Positions 1 through 10,050 of a stretch of 64,000 nt of DNA are shown here, one piece after another. Position 1 is the stretch's first letter, and the number at the start of each line of letters is the position of its first letter. The DNA lies in contig NZ_FOXF01000001.1 in NCBI RefSeq assembly GCF_900115655.1, positions 1 through 64,000 of the forward strand. Direction: 5' to 3'. A program made the translations under genes and the position numbers. Origin of the DNA: Ruminobacter amylophilus (lineage in GTDB: Bacteria; Pseudomonadota; Gammaproteobacteria; Enterobacterales; Succinivibrionaceae). Under the pieces are notes generated by a model. That model was not told the DNA's origin. It saw nothing but the letters and a program-made list of their open reading frames with translations, and made no database searches.

Positions 1-270
1 CTCACAATACTCACAAGTTAAATTATACCATAAAAATATTTTGTCAAACAAACGAAATAATGTGTAAAAGGCTTGTAATTCAAGGGATTGAAGGGTAAAA
101 AAATTTTAAAAAAAGGGAAAATTCTTCAAAAGAATATTGTGAGAAAGTCTAAAGACGGGGCCTGACTGCCGGACGGAAAATTCCCGATTTAAAAGCTTTA
201 CGGGCCTCATAAGTTTAATCCGCTTTATTTTAGCCGGGCCGTCCAAATTTTGTGAGCAAAAACACTATTA
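1..270. other. AT-rich spacer upstream of the leuS promoter
   Basis: I see no gene here. The first 150 bases are rich in A and T. A G+C-richer patch around 157-240 carries no clear stem with a T-run. The gene upstream of the window cannot be inferred. Confidence 0.5.
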
Positions 271-282
271 TCGTTGTATAAT
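271..282 (+). promoter_or_regulatory. Candidate sigma-70 -10 element for the leuS transcript
   Basis: A perfect TATAAT lies at 277-282 directly after TG at 275-276. No good -35 lies at 16-18 bp; the closest, TTGTGA at 250-255, has a 21-bp spacer. The position would start a transcript near 289 and give a leader of about 250 nt before leuS. Confidence 0.35.
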
Positions 283-542
283 GCACCATTATTTTAATTA
301 GCAGGAAAGTCGATGCTGTTTTCGCTGACGGCCTTACCGGGTTTTCAGACGGGCACCGGCTTTCATAAAGGCGGTGAAGTACTGACAATACGGCCGTTTA
401 AGCAGATACGCCGTACTCAGACGTTCCTTCGGAGGCTTTTCCGGAAACACCGGAAAGGTCACGGGCACCGGCTCAGGCTACAGCCTGCTAACAACTTATT
501 TTATGGATAAATTACTAATTTAATAAGAGCTCTGATTAAATC
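283..542 (+). promoter_or_regulatory. Structured 5' leader of leuS
   Basis: This leader holds several strong inverted repeats. One stem pairs CACCG-CTTT with AAAG-CGGTG at about 354-376 around a CAT loop. A second pairs CCGG with CCGG around AAACA, at about 437-455. A third pairs CAGGCT (474-479) with AGCCTG (482-487). ACGGCC (328-333) can also pair with GGCCGT (392-397). A 13-nt word, acgggcaccggct, occurs at 349-361 and again at 461-473. Such density is unusual for an untranslated spacer and suggests a regulatory RNA, but I recognise no known leuS element. Confidence 0.4.
313..510 (+). CDS. Possible 65-codon leader ORF before leuS
   Basis: The ATG at 313 is preceded by AGGA at 303-306, a normal Shine-Dalgarno spacing, and the frame stays open for 65 codons. 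The product would be basic and arginine-rich in its second half, without a domain I know and without a notable run of leucines. Its sequence coincides with the leader hairpins and the 13-nt repeat, so RNA structure may explain its composition better than coding. It could be a translated leader that senses ribosome progress, or chance. Confidence 0.2.
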   Translation: MLFSLTALPGFQTGTGFHKGGEVLTIRPFKQIRRTQTFLRRLFRKHRKGHGHRLRLQPANNLFYG

Positions 543-3128
543 ATGTCTACTATTCTTGAACAATACAATCCGCATGACCTTGAACCAAAGGTTCAGGAAC
601 ACTGGGAAAAAAACAATACCTTCAAGGCTGTGGAAAACAGCAACAAGGAAAAATTCTACTGTCTGTCAATGTTCCCATATCCGTCAGGAAAACTGCACAT
701 GGGGCACGTACGTAACTACACCATCGGTGACGTTATTGCCCGTTACCAGAGACTCAACGGCAAGGAAGTAATGCAGCCAATCGGCTGGGACTCTTTCGGT
801 CTTCCTGCCGAAAATGCGGCAATCAACAACAAGACCGCTCCTGCCAAGTGGACCTACAGCAACATCGACTACATGAAGGGTCAGCTCAAGATGCTCGGTC
901 TTTCTTTCGACTGGAGCCGTGAAATCGCCACCTGCAAGCCTGAATACTACAAGTGGGAACAGTGGTTCTTCACCGAACTGTACAAGAAAGGCATTGTTTA
1001 CAAGAAGACCTCAACCGTAAACTGGTGTCCGGTTGACCAGACCGTTCTGGCTAACGAACAGGTTCAGGACGGCAAGTGCTGGAGATGTGACGCTCCGGTA
1101 CAGATCAAGGAAATTCCTCAGTGGTTCCTCAAGATTACCGATTATGCCGAAGAGCTTCTCAACGGTCTCGACACACTTGAAGGCTGGCCTGATACCGTTA
1201 AGGCCATGCAGCGCAACTGGATCGGCCGTTCAGAAGGTCTCACCATCACCTTTAACGTAAAGGACAGCGATGCCAAGCTGGACGTGTACACCACCCGTCC
1301 TGATACCTTCATGGGCGTAACCTACGTTGCCATCGCAGCCGCACATCCGCTGGCAAAGAAAGCCGCTGAAAACAATGCCGAACTCGCCGCATTCATTGAA
1401 GAATGCCGCAATCTCAAGGTTGCCGAAGCTGATATCGCCACCATGGAAAAGAAGGGGATGGCAACAGGTCTCTACGCCATTCATCCGCTGAACGGACGTA
1501 CAGTACCTATCATGGTTGCAAACTTCGTTCTCATGGACTACGGTACCGGTGCGGTTATGTCCGTACCGGCTCACGACCAGAGAGACTTCGAATTCGCAAA
1601 GAAGTACGGTCTTGACATCATCCAGGTAATCAGACCTGCAGACGGCTCAGAAGTAAGCATTGCCGACTGCGCCTATACTGAAAAGGGTCTTACCACCAAC
1701 AGCGGCAAATTCGACAACCTGAACTTCAAGGAAGCATTCGATGCCATCGCCGCGGAACTTGAAAAGAATCATCAGGGTCACCGCACTGTTAACTACAGAT
1801 TAAGAGACTGGGGTGTATCACGTCAGCGCTACTGGGGTGCTCCTATCCCGATGATCTACATGCCGGACGGTTCAGTACAGCCTGCAGAGGAATTCCCTGT
1901 ACGCTTACCTGAAAACGTGGTTATGGACGGTGTACAGAGTCCGATCAAGAGCAATCCTTTATGGGCTCAGACCAAGGTAAACGGTGTTGACGCCCTGCGT
2001 GATACCGACACCTTCGATACCTTCATGGAATCATCATGGTACTACGCAAGATACTGCTGCCCTGATTATCAGGACGGTATGCTTGATCCGACCAAAACAG
2101 GTTTCTGGCTTCCTGTAGACCAGTACATCGGCGGTATTGAACACGCCTGTATGCATCTGCTCTACGCACGTTTCTTCCACAAGCTTCTCCGTGACGCCGG
2201 TCTGGTAAAGGGCGACGAACCGTTCACCAGATTGCTGTGTCAGGGTATGGTTCTGGCTGACGCCTTCTACTACGTGGGACCTAACGGAAACAAGGTATGG
2301 GTAAGCCCTCTGGATGCAATCTGCACCCGTGACGAAAAGGGCAACATCAAGACCGCAGTAGACAAGGAAGGTCACGAACTGGTTCATGCCGGCATGACCA
2401 AGATGAGTAAGTCAAAGAACAACGGTATTGACCCTCAGCGCATGGTTGAACAGTACGGTGCGGATACCATCAGACTGTTCATGATGTTCGCTTCTCCTGC
2501 AGAACTCACTCTTGAATGGCAGGAATCAGGCGTTGAAGGTGCAAAGCGCTTCATCGGCCGTTTCTGGAACAGCATTGTTTCACTGGCTCAGAAGGCTCGT
2601 CCCGCAGACTACAATCCTTCAGCTCTCAGCTCTGAAGAAAAGGCTGTTCGCCGTGATCTGCACAAGACCATTCAGAAGGTTACCGACGATATCGGTCGCC
2701 GTCAGACCTTCAATACCGCCATTGCCGCCATCATGGAACTTCTCAACAAGGCTGCCAAGGTTGACACCTCAACCGACAGCGGCTTAGGTCTTGCCTACGA
2801 AATCTATGATGCGGTTGTTGTTCTTCTCTACCCTATCATTCCTCACGCATGCTACAGACTCTATGAAATCCTCGGTCACAGCGAAAGCATTGACGAAGCT
2901 TCATGGCCTGCCGTATGTGCAGATGCTCTGGTTGAAGATGAAAAGCTCATTGTGGTTCAGGTTAACGGCAAGGTTCGTTCACGTCTGACCGTATCAGCCG
3001 ATGCGTCTGAAGACGACATCAAGGCCAAGGCTCTTGCTGATGAAGCCGTTAAGAAGTTCACTGACGGCAAGGAACTGAAGAAGATCATCTACATCAAGGG
3101 CAAGCTCCTGAACATCGTAGCCGTATAA
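543..3128 (+). CDS. leuS: Leucyl-tRNA synthetase
   Basis: Charges tRNA-Leu with leucine in the cytoplasm; class Ia enzyme. The class I signature HMGH sits at residues 52-55 and KMSKS at 620-624. The CP1 editing insertion includes TTRPDTFMG near residue 250, the threonine-rich part of the hydrolytic site. At 861 residues it matches the E. coli enzyme (860). Codon use is that of a highly expressed gene. It opens the conserved leuS-lptE-holA-nadD cluster but is separated from lptE by a terminator, so it is probably its own transcription unit. Identification is secure. Confidence 0.98.
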   Translation: MSTILEQYNPHDLEPKVQEHWEKNNTFKAVENSNKEKFYCLSMFPYPSGKLHMGHVRNYTIGDVIARYQRLNGKEVMQPIGWDSFGLPAENAAINNKTAPAKWTYSNIDYMKGQLKMLGLSFDWSREIATCKPEYYKWEQWFFTELYKKGIVYKKTSTVNWCPVDQTVLANEQVQDGKCWRCDAPVQIKEIPQWFLKITDYAEELLNGLDTLEGWPDTVKAMQRNWIGRSEGLTITFNVKDSDAKLDVYTTRPDTFMGVTYVAIAAAHPLAKKAAENNAELAAFIEECRNLKVAEADIATMEKKGMATGLYAIHPLNGRTVPIMVANFVLMDYGTGAVMSVPAHDQRDFEFAKKYGLDIIQVIRPADGSEVSIADCAYTEKGLTTNSGKFDNLNFKEAFDAIAAELEKNHQGHRTVNYRLRDWGVSRQRYWGAPIPMIYMPDGSVQPAEEFPVRLPENVVMDGVQSPIKSNPLWAQTKVNGVDALRDTDTFDTFMESSWYYARYCCPDYQDGMLDPTKTGFWLPVDQYIGGIEHACMHLLYARFFHKLLRDAGLVKGDEPFTRLLCQGMVLADAFYYVGPNGNKVWVSPLDAICTRDEKGNIKTAVDKEGHELVHAGMTKMSKSKNNGIDPQRMVEQYGADTIRLFMMFASPAELTLEWQESGVEGAKRFIGRFWNSIVSLAQKARPADYNPSALSSEEKAVRRDLHKTIQKVTDDIGRRQTFNTAIAAIMELLNKAAKVDTSTDSGLGLAYEIYDAVVVLLYPIIPHACYRLYEILGHSESIDEASWPAVCADALVEDEKLIVVQVNGKVRSRLTVSADASEDDIKAKALADEAVKKFTDGKELKKIIYIKGKLLNIVAV

Positions 3129-3141
3129 CCGGAAAATAATG

Positions 3142-3178
3142 CGGAATCAGCCGTTTCACGCGTCTGATTCCGTTTTTC
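3142..3178 (+). terminator. Intrinsic terminator of leuS
   Basis: CGGAATCAG (3142-3150) pairs with CTGATTCCG (3164-3172), followed directly by five T (3173-3177). It lies 13 bp after the leuS stop. Confidence 0.75.
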
Positions 3179-3294
3179 CGGATCATACGGGTAAAAAAAG
3201 CAGGTGACGGATACTGCATATCGGAATCCGATAATGTGTAAACATGCGTCATCTGCTTTAAAATACCGATTGAGCAGAAGGACTGACAGTCAGA

Positions 3295-3351
3295 CCTTAA
3301 ACCCATCAGGACTGCTTCCGAAAGACGGAGTCCTTATAGGTTTAAGGTTTT
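3295..3351 (+). promoter_or_regulatory. Long hairpin upstream of lptE
   Basis: CCTTAAACC (3295-3303) pairs with GGTTTAAGG (3339-3347), and inside it AGGACT (3308-3313) pairs with AGTCCT. TTTT follows. It may be a second terminator or a leader structure of the lptE transcript. I saw no convincing promoter between it and lptE. Confidence 0.45.
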
Positions 3352-3420
3352 AACATATCCTGAACCCCGTGTTTTAAGCAGGCTCATGTTTCCCTGCGAA
3401 CAACAATAGGACCAATCAAC

Positions 3421-4107
3421 ATGAAAAACATCCGTGGAATACTCCCTATTATCCCGTTAACCCTTTTATGCGGCTGCGGTTTTCATCTGGCTGGCACCAA
3501 TGACATCACCAATGATTTCGATGAAATAATTCTGGCGGGAAACAACAACGACATTCTTTTCAAGAACCTGAACAAAGAACTCTCTCTCGAAGGCGTCAAT
3601 GTCATCATCGGATCTCCCGACATCAGTGAATATCTCGAAGGAGACATTCCGGTACTGACCTGCAGTGAACTGAAAAACGACAGCAAGGTGCTGTCAGTAT
3701 CCAGTGATTCTCAGGAAATCGAATACGCATACAAGAATCAGATAAGCTGTACATTCTTCTCCAGGGGATATGAACCGTATCTGATTTCATCAACCCTCGA
3801 CCGTTCATTTCTGAACAAGTCAGGTGCAACCCTGAGTCAGCTTACGGAAGAACAGGCCATCCGCAATGAAGTGGTTGATATTTTTACCGATCAGATTCTT
3901 TTCAGAGTCAGACATGCCAGTCTGAAACCTGTCAAAAAGGCAGATGAACAGAATACCGATGGAAAGGAAGAACCAACCACTATCGTAATCAACGGCACCG
4001 GAGGAACATCATCTGAAGAGAAAACCGAAGTCTTCGAAATTCAGAGTGACGATGATTTAAAGAAACTGGAACAGGAAAAGAACATCAGTATCAATCCTGA
4101 CAGATAA
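3421..4107 (+). CDS. lptE: LPS-assembly lipoprotein LptE
   Basis: Outer-membrane lipoprotein that plugs LptD in the lipopolysaccharide export complex. The first 18 residues form a lipoprotein signal ending LLCGC, with Cys19 as the lipidated residue followed by GFHL, the start typical of LptE. At 228 residues it is slightly longer than E. coli LptE. The C-terminal third (from about residue 170) is acidic and low in complexity, with Lys, Glu and Thr runs, and is probably disordered. Its place between leuS and holA is the conserved position of lptE (rlpB). Sequence conservation in this family is weak, so the call rests on the lipobox and synteny together. Confidence 0.9.
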   Translation: MKNIRGILPIIPLTLLCGCGFHLAGTNDITNDFDEIILAGNNNDILFKNLNKELSLEGVNVIIGSPDISEYLEGDIPVLTCSELKNDSKVLSVSSDSQEIEYAYKNQISCTFFSRGYEPYLISSTLDRSFLNKSGATLSQLTEEQAIRNEVVDIFTDQILFRVRHASLKPVKKADEQNTDGKEEPTTIVINGTGGTSSEEKTEVFEIQSDDDLKKLEQEKNISINPDR

Positions 4108-4154
4108 TCATTCTTTTTTAGTTACGGCAGGCAAACTCCACAAGACGCAGAACC

Positions 4155-5198
4155 ATGAAAATAAACTCTTACGAACTGGAAGGAAAACTGAAACAGCAGA
4201 TTGAAGGTGTTTACATCTTCAGCGGCAATGATCCGTTCTGGTTGGATGAAGCCACTGCCACGGTTCAGAATTATGCCGTTAAAGCAGGATTCACCAAAGA
4301 CAACATCTACACCTTCTCGGATGACGAACTCAAAACCGACGAACTGATTGAAGCAATGAGCAGTCCGGGGCTGTTTGCCGACAGGGTTCTGGTTAAACTC
4401 AAGATTCACGATCTTAAGGTCAAAGGCAAAAAACTTCTGGAAATATGCTCGGAATGCATCAATCCGAGTCTGCTTCTCATCATTCACGTACCGAGACTGA
4501 GCCTCGCTGAACTGAATAAAAACAAGCCTCTGCTTTTTCTGGCCGACCACGGCATCATTTCCATATTCTACGATCCGGATCAGCGTCAGATAATTGACTT
4601 TATCCGCCGTCGCGCCTACTCCCTCGGACTTTCGCTTAATCAGGGGGCGACAGCCATCCTGTACAGCGCCTACGAAGGAAACGTGGAAGGCATGGTTCAG
4701 GTTCTGCAGAAAATGGAGCTGTGCGGTCTCAAGGGAGAAATAAATGAAGAGCAGATGAGAGAGCACATATCATCCGATGCCCACTTCTCTGCCTTCGACT
4801 ATATCGAATCCCTGATCGATCCTTCAGTTCCCGTGGAAAGAAGAGTTCAGATCATGGAGGTTCTTCTGGAAAACGGAGTAACCGCCATGGAACTGGTGAG
4901 CAGAACGGGATCCGCTCTCGGCACTCTGCATGAAATGAGGACCATTCTGGATACCACCGGAAGTCTGGAAAACTACTTCAACAACCACCGTCTTCTCAAG
5001 AGCTACAAGGCCAAAAGAAACCTTTACCTTAACGGAGCCAGAAACAATTCACTCAAAGAGCTGCATCACCTTATAGATCTGCTGACAAAGGCGGATTTTC
5101 TGGTGCGTAATTTTGAGGACGAGGAAGCGGTGATGGTACTGAAGGAAATTGCCGTTGCCCTCTCCAAAAAACAGCTGAGGCTCTACACTGATGATTAA
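4155..5198 (+). CDS. holA: DNA polymerase III delta subunit
   Basis: The delta subunit opens the beta clamp in the clamp-loader complex. The 347-residue protein begins with the family-typical MKINSYELEGKLKQQIEG, followed by GVYIFSGNDPFWLDEA, the delta counterpart of the degenerate AAA+ domain start, which lacks a working P-loop. The C-terminal collar region with YKAKRNLYLNGA and HHLIDLLTKAD is recognisable. Length matches E. coli HolA (343). It overlaps nadD by 8 bp, as expected for translational coupling in this cluster. Confidence 0.95.
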   Translation: MKINSYELEGKLKQQIEGVYIFSGNDPFWLDEATATVQNYAVKAGFTKDNIYTFSDDELKTDELIEAMSSPGLFADRVLVKLKIHDLKVKGKKLLEICSECINPSLLLIIHVPRLSLAELNKNKPLLFLADHGIISIFYDPDQRQIIDFIRRRAYSLGLSLNQGATAILYSAYEGNVEGMVQVLQKMELCGLKGEINEEQMREHISSDAHFSAFDYIESLIDPSVPVERRVQIMEVLLENGVTAMELVSRTGSALGTLHEMRTILDTTGSLENYFNNHRLLKSYKAKRNLYLNGARNNSLKELHHLIDLLTKADFLVRNFEDEEAVMVLKEIAVALSKKQLRLYTDD

Positions 5199-5835
5199 GA
5201 AAGGACTGCTCGGAGGCTCATTCGACCCTGTACATCTGGGGCATCTCAACATGGCCGTATCAGCCGGAAAGACACTTCAGCTTGACGAGGTGATTCTGCA
5301 GCCAAACAGGATCCCCTACTACAAGAAACAGGCGGCCGCATCCGATGCCGACAGGCTGGAAATGCTCAGACTCTCTGTCGAAGCCCTGAAAACTCCGGGA
5401 ATAAAGGTAAGCGACAGCGAACTTAAGGCGGATGATTATCTTTCCACTTCAGAGGTTCTTAAAAAGTGGCGTGCCGAAGAACCGGACACCGCCCTGGTAT
5501 TCATTATGGGTATGGACTCATGGCTTTATTTTCACAAATGGCGAAACTACCGCACCATTACCGAATATGCCAGCATAGCCGTATTCAACCGTCCCGGACA
5601 TTCCCTGAATGTCATGGAAATGCCTGAAGAGCTGAAGGAGCTGTATGAAAGACACTTCACCGGTGAAAACAGGATAACCAGACCGTTCGGAGAACTTTTT
5701 TTTATTGAAAGCCGACCTTTTGACATCAGCTCAACCAGACTGAGGGAAATGCTGAAGGAACGGAACGCAGGAGTATCGGAATACCTGCCGGATGCCGCCC
5801 TTGAATATATAAAACGCAACGGACTGTACCTCTGA
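5191..5835 (+). CDS. nadD: Nicotinate-nucleotide adenylyltransferase
   Basis: Transfers AMP from ATP to nicotinate mononucleotide, giving deamido-NAD in NAD synthesis. The nucleotidyltransferase motif GGSFDPVHLGH begins at residue 8, with HLGH at 15-18, and the C-terminal ISSTR motif lies at 179-183. It is 214 residues, the usual length. The ATG overlaps the end of holA by 8 bp. An inverted repeat after the stop probably ends the transcript. Confidence 0.97.
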   Translation: MIKKGLLGGSFDPVHLGHLNMAVSAGKTLQLDEVILQPNRIPYYKKQAAASDADRLEMLRLSVEALKTPGIKVSDSELKADDYLSTSEVLKKWRAEEPDTALVFIMGMDSWLYFHKWRNYRTITEYASIAVFNRPGHSLNVMEMPEELKELYERHFTGENRITRPFGELFFIESRPFDISSTRLREMLKERNAGVSEYLPDAALEYIKRNGLYL

Positions 5836-5890
5836 TATCCGTACAAAAAACACACAAAAAATATCAGAGAGGGAAAACAAGTTTTTTCCG
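5830..5890 (+). terminator. Probable terminator region after nadD
   Basis: CTCTGATAT (5830-5838) pairs with ATATCAGAG (5861-5869) over a long A-rich loop. A second small stem, GGAAAAC with GTTTTTTCC, follows at about 5872-5889. Neither is a textbook terminator, but together they separate nadD from the rsfS promoter. Confidence 0.4.
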
Positions 5891-5918
5891 CAAAAGTGTA
5901 CACGCAATTAGTATTTTT

Positions 5919-5947
5919 TTGGAATTGCTGTAAAATTACATTAAAAT
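5919..5947 (+). promoter_or_regulatory. Candidate sigma-70 promoter for rsfS-rlmH-mrdA-rodA
   Basis: TTGGAA (5919-5924) and TAAAAT (5942-5947) are spaced by 17 bp. The transcript would have a 5' leader of about 120 nt before rsfS and would carry the elongasome genes. Confidence 0.5.
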
Positions 5948-6072
5948 CTGCATTATCATCGCAGAAAACATCACAGACACACTCAGATCATTTATCAGCC
6001 CGGTGCTCCTTCCGGAAAAAGCCGGCAAGCCGTAAAAAGATCTGAAATTTATCGAAAAAGGAACCTATAAAA

Positions 6073-6393
6073 TTGACTAATCAGGCTATTATCGAAAACA
6101 TCACCAGTGCCATTGAAGACATCAAAGGCAGAGACATCAGCGTTATTGACGTTCGCGAAACCTCTGATGTTGCGGACTACTACATGATCTGCACCGGCAC
6201 CTCTACCCGTCATACCACCGCCATTGCCGAAAAGGTAAGTGAATCACTGCACAGAAGCGGCATCAGAACCTACGGCATCGAAGGTGAAAAGAGCGGCGAC
6301 TGGGTTCTGCTTGATGCAGGCTCCGTAATTCTTCATGTAATGATTCCGCAGGCCCGTGACGACTATCAGCTTGAAAAGCTCTATACAGCATAA
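6073..6393 (+). CDS. rsfS: Ribosomal silencing factor RsfS
   Basis: Binds ribosomal protein uL14 on the 50S subunit and blocks subunit joining in starved cells. The 106-residue protein has the family core DYYMICTGTSTRH, GDWVLLDAG and VILHVMIPQARDDYQLEKLY. The start is a TTG at 6073, preceded by AAGGA at 6058-6062; no ATG gives the conserved N-terminus. It sits next to rlmH as in most gammaproteobacteria. The cobC gene found between nadD and rsfS in E. coli is absent. Confidence 0.95.
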   Translation: MTNQAIIENITSAIEDIKGRDISVIDVRETSDVADYYMICTGTSTRHTTAIAEKVSESLHRSGIRTYGIEGEKSGDWVLLDAGSVILHVMIPQARDDYQLEKLYTA

Positions 6394-6441
6394 AACCGTC
6401 CGTTTCTTAATCCAGCACTGCTTAACATCGTAGACAGAGTC

Positions 6442-6912
6442 ATGAAAATTTATCTGATAGCCGTCGGTACCAAAATGCCGGCTTTTGTGAATATGGGTTT
6501 TGAGGAATACGCCAAGCGTTTTCCCAGAGAGGTTTCACTGGAACTGGTGGAAATTCCTGCCGGTAAGAGAACCAAGAACTCCGACATTGAAAAAATCGTC
6601 AATCACGAAGGCGAGCTGATGCTTGCAGCAGTTCCCAAGGGAGCCATGATTGTAACCATGGATATTCCAGGGAAAATGCACAACACCCATCAGCTGGCGG
6701 AAGAACTCAACAAATGGAAAAGCAGCGGCCGTGATATAGCCCTTCTGGTCGGCGGACCGGAGGGACTTTCAGATGCTTGCAAAAAGGCGGCGGAGGCCAG
6801 CTGGTCTCTTTCCCCTCTTACCCTGCCGCATCCGATTGTAAGAATAGTCATAGCTGAAAGCCTGTACAGAGCCTGGAGTATCACTGCAAACCACCCTTAT
6901 CACCGTGAGTAG
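6442..6912 (+). CDS. rlmH: 23S rRNA pseudouridine-1915 N3-methyltransferase
   Basis: SPOUT-class methyltransferase that methylates pseudouridine 1915 of 23S rRNA, using S-adenosylmethionine. The knot motif LVGGPEGL lies at residues 102-109, and the C-terminal [20 protein letters not shown] and NHPYHRE are diagnostic. At 156 residues it matches E. coli RlmH (155). It ends only 5 bp before mrdA, so the two are co-transcribed. Confidence 0.98.
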   Translation: MKIYLIAVGTKMPAFVNMGFEEYAKRFPREVSLELVEIPAGKRTKNSDIEKIVNHEGELMLAAVPKGAMIVTMDIPGKMHNTHQLAEELNKWKSSGRDIALLVGGPEGLSDACKKAAEASWSLSPLTLPHPIVRIVIAESLYRAWSITANHPYHRE

Positions 6913-6917
6913 CAAAG

Positions 6918-8885
6918 ATGAACAATTTTTTCTACAGACCTTTTCGATTCAGGGACAATGCCGCTGAAAAGAAAATATTCGTCAGAAGAACAAGGTTTGC
7001 CCTGTTGATGGTGATCCTGGCGCTGCTGGTATTATGGGGAAACCTGTACTATCTGCAGGTTCTGGGGTATGACAACTACCATACCCGTTCCAACCAGAAC
7101 CGCATCAAAATCGTTCCTCTGGCACCTCCGCGCGGGCTGGTTTACGACCGCAATCACTATATTCTGGCCGATAACCGTCCGCTGTTCAGTCTTGAAATCA
7201 TTCCGGAAAACAGTAAGAACCTCCGTGCAGACATAGAGGGACTCAACGATCTGTTAAAGCTTGATCTTGAAAGCGAGGATATCGACAACATTATCAGACT
7301 GAGTAAATACAGACGCAAATTCCTCTCCACCATGATTGCAGAAAACATCAATGAGGAACAGGTGGCAAAATTTGCCGTCAACCAGCATCGTTTTCCGTGC
7401 GCACACATAGAAGCGAACCTGAAACGTCACTACCCTCTCGGCGAAACCATGACCCATGCTCTTGGATACGTGGCAAGAATCAATACCGATGATCTGAAAA
7501 AGCTGAGTGAGGACGGCTTTGCGGAAAACTATGCCGCCACCAACGACATCGGTAAACAGGGTATCGAAAAGTATTATGAAAATCTGCTTCACGGCATCAG
7601 CGGCTATAAGAAGGTGGAGGTAGACTCCCTCGGCCGTATTCAGAGAACACTGAACCTTGTTTCTCCGAAACCGGGCAGAGACATAACGCTGAGCATTGAC
7701 ATCCGCCTGCAGCTTCGCGGAGAACAGCTTCTTCGCGGCAAACGAGGCGGTCTGGTGATGATGAATCCGAAGAACGGGGAAATCTATGCCTTCGTATCAT
7801 CTCCAAGCTACGATCCGAATCCTTTCGTGAGAGGCATCAAGAACAAGGAATATAAGGCTCTGCTTTCAAATCCTGACAAGCCTCTGATAAACCGCGTAAC
7901 TCAGGGCGGATACGCTCCGGCATCAACCGTCAAACCGTTGCTGGCGGTCATGGGACTTGAGGAAGACCTTATCACTCCGCATGCAAAATTCTTCGGGGCT
8001 CCGTTCTTCCAGCTTCCGGGTTCAACCCACAAGTTCCGAGACTGGAGACGCTGGGGACACGGCATGATGGACATGTTCAGAGCCATCGAAATTTCCGCGG
8101 ATACCTACTTCTACGATCTGGCCTACCGTGCCGGTATCGACCGAATCCATGAATACATGTCAAAATTCGGCATGGGACAGCGTTCAGGCATAGACATCAT
8201 GGAGGAATCACTGGGCAACCTGCCGTCAAAGGCCTGGAAAAAACAGAAGTACAAGCATGACTGGGTTCCCGGAGACACCATTTCCATCGGCATAGGTCAG
8301 GGATACTGGACCACCACGCTGATTCAGCTCGCCAGGGCTCATGCCATTCTTACCCAGAACGGCACCAACGTGGTTCCGCATCTGCTCAGCAATGCGCACG
8401 ACCCTACAGGTTCCGATCCTGAAATCGTGATTCCGCCAAGAAGAGACAAGGCAGTACAGGTAAGAGACGAGCGTTTCTTCGAATATGCCCGTGAAGGCAT
8501 GTGCCGTGTTATCAACGGCAACGAGGGAACCGGGCGCAAGGCCTTTGCCAATACCAAATACACGGCCTGCGGCAAATCAGGTACGGCTCAGATTGTAAGC
8601 ATCAAGCAGGACGCCAAATACAATGCGGCCGCACTTAAGGAAGAACATCGAGACAACGCCCTGTTCGTAGCCTTCGCGCCAAAGGAAAATCCGGAAATTC
8701 TGGTAGCTGTGATTGCCGAAAACATCGGTGGCGGAAGCCGCGAGGCCGCACCTATAGTAAGAGCCATGATGGATGACTATTTCAAATATCAGTCCGAACC
8801 TACTCCTACAGAACAGGAAATTGATGACTACGTTAAAGAGATGAAACAGAGTTTTGCTGAAGAAACACAGGAGGTCAGACAATAA
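6918..8885 (+). CDS. mrdA: Penicillin-binding protein 2 (transpeptidase)
   Basis: Class B PBP that crosslinks peptidoglycan during lateral wall elongation, as partner of RodA. It has a short cytoplasmic tail, one membrane segment at about residues 27-47, a pedestal domain, and then the transpeptidase domain. The catalytic motif STVK starts at Ser336 and KSGT at Lys553. The length of 655 residues fits PBP2 (633 in E. coli). Its stop overlaps the rodA start by one base, the standard PBP2-RodA pairing. Confidence 0.97.
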   Translation: MNNFFYRPFRFRDNAAEKKIFVRRTRFALLMVILALLVLWGNLYYLQVLGYDNYHTRSNQNRIKIVPLAPPRGLVYDRNHYILADNRPLFSLEIIPENSKNLRADIEGLNDLLKLDLESEDIDNIIRLSKYRRKFLSTMIAENINEEQVAKFAVNQHRFPCAHIEANLKRHYPLGETMTHALGYVARINTDDLKKLSEDGFAENYAATNDIGKQGIEKYYENLLHGISGYKKVEVDSLGRIQRTLNLVSPKPGRDITLSIDIRLQLRGEQLLRGKRGGLVMMNPKNGEIYAFVSSPSYDPNPFVRGIKNKEYKALLSNPDKPLINRVTQGGYAPASTVKPLLAVMGLEEDLITPHAKFFGAPFFQLPGSTHKFRDWRRWGHGMMDMFRAIEISADTYFYDLAYRAGIDRIHEYMSKFGMGQRSGIDIMEESLGNLPSKAWKKQKYKHDWVPGDTISIGIGQGYWTTTLIQLARAHAILTQNGTNVVPHLLSNAHDPTGSDPEIVIPPRRDKAVQVRDERFFEYAREGMCRVINGNEGTGRKAFANTKYTACGKSGTAQIVSIKQDAKYNAAALKEEHRDNALFVAFAPKENPEILVAVIAENIGGGSREAAPIVRAMMDDYFKYQSEPTPTEQEIDDYVKEMKQSFAEETQEVRQ

Positions 8886-10021
8886 TGAGTGAAGTCTATG
8901 ACAACTACTATGACGGCTTCAGTCGTAAAAAGACCCTAAGCGAAAAGCTGCATATAGATATTCCGCTGCTCGGTGGTCTTGCCGCGGCTCTTGTGCTCAG
9001 TCTTTTTGTGCTGTACAGTGCTTCCGGTCAGCATTACGAAATGCTTCTGAAACAGATTCTGCATACCGGACTGAGTTTCGGCCTCATGGTGATAATAGCC
9101 CAGATCAACGTTAAATTCTTCGAACGCTGGGCACCGGTGATTTTTGTATTCTGTCTCCTTATGCTTCTCGGCGTTACCTTCTTCGGAGAAATAAGCAAGG
9201 GAGCCCGGCGCTGGCTGAATCTGGGAATCATCAGAATACAGCCGTCGGAATTTTTCAAGATTGCCATGCCAATCACCATTGCCGCGGTAATAGCCAAGGA
9301 AGCCATACCGCCGCGCATCATAAGAGTTATCTGGGCAGGCATTCTGGTAGCCATTCCTTCCGCCCTGATAGCCAAGCAGCCGGATCTGGGAACGGCCATA
9401 CTGGTTGCCACCACGGGCTGTATTGCCATATTTCTCGGAGGCGTAAGCTGGTGGTTCATAATTGCCTGCATCATGGTTACCATCCCTATAATACCTTTTC
9501 TGTGGATGTACGTTCTGCACGACTATCAGAAACAGCGAGTTCTCACCTTCCTGAATCCGGAATCGGATCCGCTAGGCACCGGATACAACATCATCCAGTC
9601 CAAAATAGCCATCGGTTCAGGCGGCTTTTACGGCAAGGGATGGCTGCACGGCACCCAGTCACAGCTCGACTTTCTGCCGGAACACCATACCGACTTCATT
9701 TTTGCCGTGTACAGCGAGGAATTCGGGATGATGGGTTTTTTCCTGCTGATAGCCATCTACATGTACATTATCCTGAGATGTCTGTACATTTCCCGAAAGG
9801 CTCAGACCACTTTTGAGAGAATTCTGGCGGGAACACTGTCACTTACCTTCTTCTTCTACATTTTCGTAAACATCGGCATGGTAAGCGGCATTTTACCGGT
9901 TGTGGGCGTTCCGCTGCCTCTCATCAGCTACGGCGGTACCTCAATGGTTACCCTGTGTGCGGGATTCGGAATCATCATGTCCATCAGAACCCATCGCAGA
10001 ATTACCGATTACCGCTACTAG
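8885..10021 (+). CDS. rodA: Rod-shape peptidoglycan glycosyltransferase RodA
   Basis: SEDS-family polymerase that extends glycan strands from lipid II with PBP2. The 378-residue protein has about ten hydrophobic segments. SEDS motifs include GARRWLNLGIIRIQPSEFFK, KQPDLGTA, LDFLPEHHTDFIFAVYSEEFG and PLPLISYGGTS. The ATG overlaps the mrdA TAA. A strong terminator follows, so this ends the rsfS-rodA unit. Confidence 0.97.
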   Translation: MSEVYDNYYDGFSRKKTLSEKLHIDIPLLGGLAAALVLSLFVLYSASGQHYEMLLKQILHTGLSFGLMVIIAQINVKFFERWAPVIFVFCLLMLLGVTFFGEISKGARRWLNLGIIRIQPSEFFKIAMPITIAAVIAKEAIPPRIIRVIWAGILVAIPSALIAKQPDLGTAILVATTGCIAIFLGGVSWWFIIACIMVTIPIIPFLWMYVLHDYQKQRVLTFLNPESDPLGTGYNIIQSKIAIGSGGFYGKGWLHGTQSQLDFLPEHHTDFIFAVYSEEFGMMGFFLLIAIYMYIILRCLYISRKAQTTFERILAGTLSLTFFFYIFVNIGMVSGILPVVGVPLPLISYGGTSMVTLCAGFGIIMSIRTHRRITDYRY

Positions 10022-10050
10022 AACACCGTTTCGAAACAGATGTTCTCCGG

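Noticed and set aside
4122-4766. Open frame of 214 codons antisense to holA
   Set aside because: holA has family-level matches over its full length; the antisense frame has none.
8936-9520. Open frame of 194 codons on the minus strand inside rodA
   Set aside because: Low-complexity reading opposite a clear SEDS gene; the composition mirrors codons of rodA.
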